This document shows positions 5,029 through 7,714 of a stretch of DNA of 7,714 bases, piece after piece. Position numbers and translations under genes: made by a program. How positions within the stretch are numbered: position 1 is the first letter of the stretch; each line of letters begins with the position of its first letter. The stretch comes from Bacillota bacterium (lineage in GTDB: Bacteria; Bacillota; Clostridia; Lutisporales; Lutisporaceae). Under the pieces are notes generated by a model that had not been told where the DNA came from, did not search any database, and worked only from the letters and a program-made list of their open reading frames with translations. The stretch is taken from NCBI GenBank assembly GCA_023405875.1, contig JAEXXN010000167.1, positions 1 through 7,714 on the forward strand, read 5' to 3'.

Positions 5029-7254
5029 TTAGTATATATCAGAAAATTCCACACTGGCCATATCCATATATGTACTTGGAGCTTCCTCCGCAGTTGCAGC
5101 CGACTCATCATCATCAACAAGCCACATAGGCAGTTTCACAATGAATTCGCTTCCCTTTCCATACTCACTGTATACCTCTATTGTTCCTCCATGCATTTCT
5201 GTAAGGGACTTTGCCAGGTACAGGCCTATGCCGCTGCCTTCACACCTGCGGGTGAAGGACTTGTCCACCTGCCTGAACCTTTCGAAAATCACGTCCTTCA
5301 TATTTTCCTCTATGCCTATTCCCGTATCCTTTACTGAAATATATACGGCATTTTTATCGCTGTATAAGGAAACAAGTATCTCATCTCCTTTTTCTGTGAA
5401 TTTGATTGCATTGGACAGGAGGTTCAAAAGCACTCTTTTTATTTTATCGGCATCGCAGGCAATCTCTATGCTGTCGAGGGGAATATTTGTCTTAAGCTTT
5501 GCCCCCTTTCTCTCTATGAACCCACTGGAAGCGGCAAGCAATTCCTTTACCACCTGAACCAAATTATAATTGTGATAATTCATATCTATAAAGCCTGAAT
5601 CAATTTCCGTGATATATATTAAATTGTTAAACATCCTTAGCAGCCTGAAGCCGTTCTGCTTCATAATGGAGGTATATCTCAGCAGCCGCTCCGAACCTTC
5701 ATCGGCCTTCTTATCGTTGATAACCAGCTCAAAAAGCTGGAGTGTCCCTATTATTACATTGAGTGGAGTCTTTATTTCATGAGATATATTTGCAAAGTAT
5801 TCAGTTCTTATTTTATCATATTCCAGGGTCTCATTGACAAGCTGTATGTTTTCATCTATCCTGCGCTTAAGCTCTTCATTGTTCTTATTGCCGGATATGT
5901 CTCTCACTATACATACAACTGCATTTTCTCCCAGATAAGGTATTGATGCGCATGCCGCTTCGATTTCTATACTCTTGCCGCTCAATTGCAGCAGCCTGTT
6001 ATTGCATTCGCAATGCTTCAATTTGCCTTTAATTATATCGCCAAAATGCTTTTGAGCCAGAGATGCTGCATCCTTGTCCATAAAATCAGCAAGCTTTTTT
6101 TGGTATATGTCTTCCTTCTTTTCCGCTCCAAGTATTCTTACACCGGCAATATTGGAGAATATAATTTTCCCCGATGCAATAACAAATATTGCATCGGGAC
6201 AAAGCTCCACAAGGGTTCTGTAGCTTTCCTCGCTGATATGCAGTTCATTCTCCGCCATTACCTTCGCCGAAATATCCCTGAAGCTCCATACCCTGCCGAT
6301 CATATGTCCCTTATACATGAGAGGCGAGGAATGTACATCAACGGTTCTTCCGTCCAGCAGCCTGGCCTGTCGGTGCTCTGATACAGGAACCTCGTAGGTA
6401 TGGTTCACCCATTCCTCAAAGCTTTTGGGATCAGAGAGCTGTTTCATTATAAACTTTATATTTGCAGTCTCGTTATTCAGGTCGTAAATATCCCAGGGAA
6501 TATTCCACATACTGAAGTACATATTATTGGCCTCCAGTACCTGCCTGTCATTATCGACTACAAGTATTCCGTCGTCAGTTGCATTAAGAGTTGCCCGGAG
6601 GAGCTTTTCCTTCCTTTCCAGCTTCTCCTGTACCTGCCGGTAAACATTGGTATCTCTTGCCAGAATCACCAGCCCCTTTGGCCTCCCATCCTCATAATAT
6701 ACAGGAAACTTCATTACGTCATAGGCTCTCTTCTCTCCATCAGGCATTGTAATAATTTCAGTACTGTTTAATATTGAACCCTTTTTCCAGGCTTCTGCAT
6801 CTAATGAACTGAAGTTCTCACTGATTTGACCGTATAAAGGACTCATCCGGTCCAACCGGCGCTGTTTAATCACCTCACGGTATTCCTTTTCAAACCCGAA
6901 CAGCTCAAGTGTGGAGTCGTTTATTTCCATGGAGCTTCCATAGGGGGCCCTGAACAGTATCAGGTCAGGGGTATAAGCAATGAGTGTCCTCAGAAGCTCG
7001 GCATTTCTCATAACTGCCTTTTCCCTTCTCCTCTTGCGGGAAACGATATAACTGTAACTCATACTGACAATAGACAGCACCATGCAAAATAAGACAGAAA
7101 TAGCCCATACAGTGCTTTTTTCCATGTAATAGTATGAATTGGGGGCATCAAAAAAAACCTCTGTCCGGCTTTCCCCGTATACTGGTTCACACAGGAAAAC
7201 AGCACTAACGACACAGGCTAATGCAATGATATTAAAAAGCTTTTTATTATTCAT
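5029..7254 (-). CDS. Membrane sensor histidine kinase with three PAS domains (orphan)
   Basis: A 741-residue kinase. Residues 1-27 form a signal peptide or first membrane anchor (MNNKK, then a hydrophobic run to residue 22). A membrane helix at about 47-71 is followed by RKRRREK, leaving only some 20 residues outside the cell. Three PAS-type domains follow at about 87-205, 217-330 (start ATLNATDDGILVVD) and 341-455 (YRTLVELCPDAIFVI), with short helical linkers. A helix at 457-486 leads to the H box NISHEIKTPLN, phosphorylated His492. The ATPase domain has the N box with N611 and N615, DTGIGI (643-648), FERFRQVD (657-664) and GSGIGLYLAK (673-682). About 30 acidic residues ending EFSDIY follow. 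No response regulator lies beside it; orphan PAS kinases of Clostridia often feed Spo0A, which is inference here. The start at 7252-7254 is chosen for its GGGAGTG site, the signal peptide and the promoter just upstream; the frame continues open to 7569. Confidence 0.93.
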   Translation of the reverse strand: MNNKKLFNIIALACVVSAVFLCEPVYGESRTEVFFDAPNSYYYMEKSTVWAISVLFCMVLSIVSMSYSYIVSRKRRREKAVMRNAELLRTLIAYTPDLILFRAPYGSSMEINDSTLELFGFEKEYREVIKQRRLDRMSPLYGQISENFSSLDAEAWKKGSILNSTEIITMPDGEKRAYDVMKFPVYYEDGRPKGLVILARDTNVYRQVQEKLERKEKLLRATLNATDDGILVVDNDRQVLEANNMYFSMWNIPWDIYDLNNETANIKFIMKQLSDPKSFEEWVNHTYEVPVSEHRQARLLDGRTVDVHSSPLMYKGHMIGRVWSFRDISAKVMAENELHISEESYRTLVELCPDAIFVIASGKIIFSNIAGVRILGAEKKEDIYQKKLADFMDKDAASLAQKHFGDIIKGKLKHCECNNRLLQLSGKSIEIEAACASIPYLGENAVVCIVRDISGNKNNEELKRRIDENIQLVNETLEYDKIRTEYFANISHEIKTPLNVIIGTLQLFELVINDKKADEGSERLLRYTSIMKQNGFRLLRMFNNLIYITEIDSGFIDMNYHNYNLVQVVKELLAASSGFIERKGAKLKTNIPLDSIEIACDADKIKRVLLNLLSNAIKFTEKGDEILVSLYSDKNAVYISVKDTGIGIEENMKDVIFERFRQVDKSFTRRCEGSGIGLYLAKSLTEMHGGTIEVYSEYGKGSEFIVKLPMWLVDDDESAATAEEAPSTYMDMASVEFSDIY

Positions 7255-7260
7255 GTGTAT

Positions 7261-7267
7261 CACTCCC
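7261..7267 (-). promoter_or_regulatory. Ribosome binding site of the histidine kinase (supports the start)
   Basis: GGGAGTG on the minus strand ends six bases before the ATG at 7252-7254. A rival in-frame ATG at 7498-7500 has a weaker AGAGG seven bases upstream, so the shorter protein is preferred, though not with certainty. Confidence 0.65.
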
Positions 7268-7326
7268 GGAAAACCCAAATAAAAACAATTAATTGCCAAA
7301 GCGGCTGCATCATAACAACTATTAAT

Positions 7327-7355
7327 ATTATTCCACAGCAACTGAGTAAATTCAA
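7327..7355 (-). promoter_or_regulatory. Probable histidine kinase promoter
   Basis: On the minus strand TTGAAT (7350-7355, four of six -35 bases), a 17-base spacer, then AATAAT (7327-7332, five of six -10 bases) preceded by TGG, i.e. an extended -10. Transcription would begin near 7320 and give a leader of about 65 bases before the ATG at 7254. If it is used, the upstream in-frame stretch cannot be part of the protein made from this promoter. Confidence 0.55.
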
Positions 7356-7590
7356 TGAACTTCGTCATACAATTAACGACACGAAATCCCATGACACAAA
7401 TCGACCGTTCATCCAGTATTATGCCAAGTTTCTCATATATTTCAGCAGCAATAATATTGCCTAGGGAAAGCTCATTCACCTCCCGGACCGCATATTCCAT
7501 CGGGCTGCCTCTATATTGTTCGAAGCCCTTTGTGGAAATTTTGACGTAATAATAAAAGCAGCGGAACATTTTATGATTTTTTTAATCAAA

Positions 7591-7628
7591 CAGTTTTATA
7601 TTAGCTTCAAAGCTTCAGAATAAAACTG
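7591..7628. repeat. Nested inverted repeat between terminator and kinase
   Basis: The outer arms CAGTTTTAT (7591-7599) and ATAAAACTG (7620-7628) are perfectly complementary. Between them AGCTTCAAAGCT (7603-7614) is itself an inverted repeat. On the minus strand it lies just past the terminator of the upstream gene and is followed by TGATT-AAAAA-AATCA, another small inverted repeat (7574-7588). It could be an operator or an RNA hairpin; no U tract directly follows, so a second terminator is less likely. Confidence 0.45.
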
Positions 7629-7642
7629 GGCTGAAAATGTAT

Positions 7643-7671
7643 AAAAACCGGATACATTAATGTATCCGGCT
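7643..7671 (-). terminator. Intrinsic terminator of a minus-strand gene beyond the window
   Basis: On the minus strand a fully self-complementary 22-base block (7648-7669: CCGGATACATT then AATGTATCCGG) is followed at once by TTTTT. No T run follows on the plus strand. It therefore ends a transcript entering from beyond base 7714. The 43 bases outside it are too short to identify that gene. Confidence 0.85.
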
Positions 7672-7714
7672 GTGCCGTACTGCAATACCCTCTTTTTCTA
7701 TCAAAGCTTAGCCG

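Larger units (their letters stand above)
7255..7569 (-). other. In-frame open stretch upstream of the kinase, status uncertain
   Basis: The kinase reading frame has no stop for 105 codons upstream of the preferred start. From the ATG at 7500 it would give MEYAVREVNELSLGNIIAAE, then a mildly amphipathic segment, then a cysteine-containing part running directly into the kinase signal sequence. The first roughly 35 codons use ATA, CTG and GGC much like the neighbouring genes; the later part does not. I do not recognise a domain. It may be a genuine N-terminal extension, a decayed or fused small gene, or untranslated leader and promoter DNA. The promoter at 7327-7355 and the signal peptide after the internal ATG favour non-coding. 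No other gene is seen in this stretch. Confidence 0.35.

Noticed and set aside
4899..5120. 73-codon minus-strand frame overlapping the kinase end and the radical SAM start
   Set aside because: It is out of frame with both conserved genes; part of it is the HPERVEG repeat-like sequence, a known source of spurious calls.
7255..7549. Plus-strand frames of 64-69 codons near the right end
   Set aside because: Low-complexity Ile/Ser-rich translations without ribosome sites; they are antisense to the kinase upstream region.
1..7714. CRISPR array, tRNA or rRNA genes, insertion sequence or phage genes
   Set aside because: I saw no spaced direct repeats, tRNA cloverleaf, rRNA motif, transposase or integrase signature on either strand.
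7672..7714. C-terminal end of the upstream minus-strand gene
   Set aside because: The terminator implies such a gene, but stop codons occur close to the edge in two frames and too little sequence remains to assign a frame or product.

Overview
The window reads as chromosomal DNA from an anaerobic, probably spore-forming Firmicute of the class Clostridia. The evidence is a leucyl-tRNA synthetase gene behind a T-box leader, strong GGAGG-type ribosome binding sites, sigma-A type promoters, frequent ATA and AGG codons, and a PAS-rich orphan histidine kinase of the clostridial type. The species cannot be named from sequence alone. All four recognisable genes lie on the minus strand, so transcription runs from high to low coordinates.

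Layout in order of transcription. At 7643-7671 a clean terminator closes a minus-strand gene outside the window. About 390 bases without a secure gene follow (7255-7642). They hold a nested inverted repeat, a long in-frame open stretch of uncertain status, and a good extended -10 promoter. Next come a membrane-bound sensor histidine kinase with three PAS domains (5029-7254, no response regulator beside it), a 110-base spacer with a repeat-like sequence, and a YtqA/YhcC-type radical SAM protein (3965-4918). A 420-base intergenic region then carries a perfect 20-bp palindrome, a TTGACA promoter and a complete leucine T-box riboswitch with specifier codon CUC. This controls leuS (1100-3544), which ends in a hairpin terminator. 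Last is the N-terminal 323 codons of a 14-helix-type MFS (DHA2) efflux transporter, cut by the window edge. Its start is preceded by a TATAAT box and a 12-bp inverted repeat that looks like an operator.

The genes do not form one pathway. They look like three or four neighbouring transcription units: signalling kinase (possibly with the radical SAM gene), leuS under tRNA-Leu charging control, and an efflux pump with its own control region. Two gene starts need correction relative to the longest open frame. The leuS frame runs back through the T-box, and the radical SAM frame runs back into a repeat. The kinase frame also runs 105 codons upstream of its best start. I found no phage, insertion sequence, CRISPR array, defence system or clearly new multi-gene system. 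The points worth following are the region upstream of the kinase, the kinase's C-terminal tail, and the small palindromic elements.
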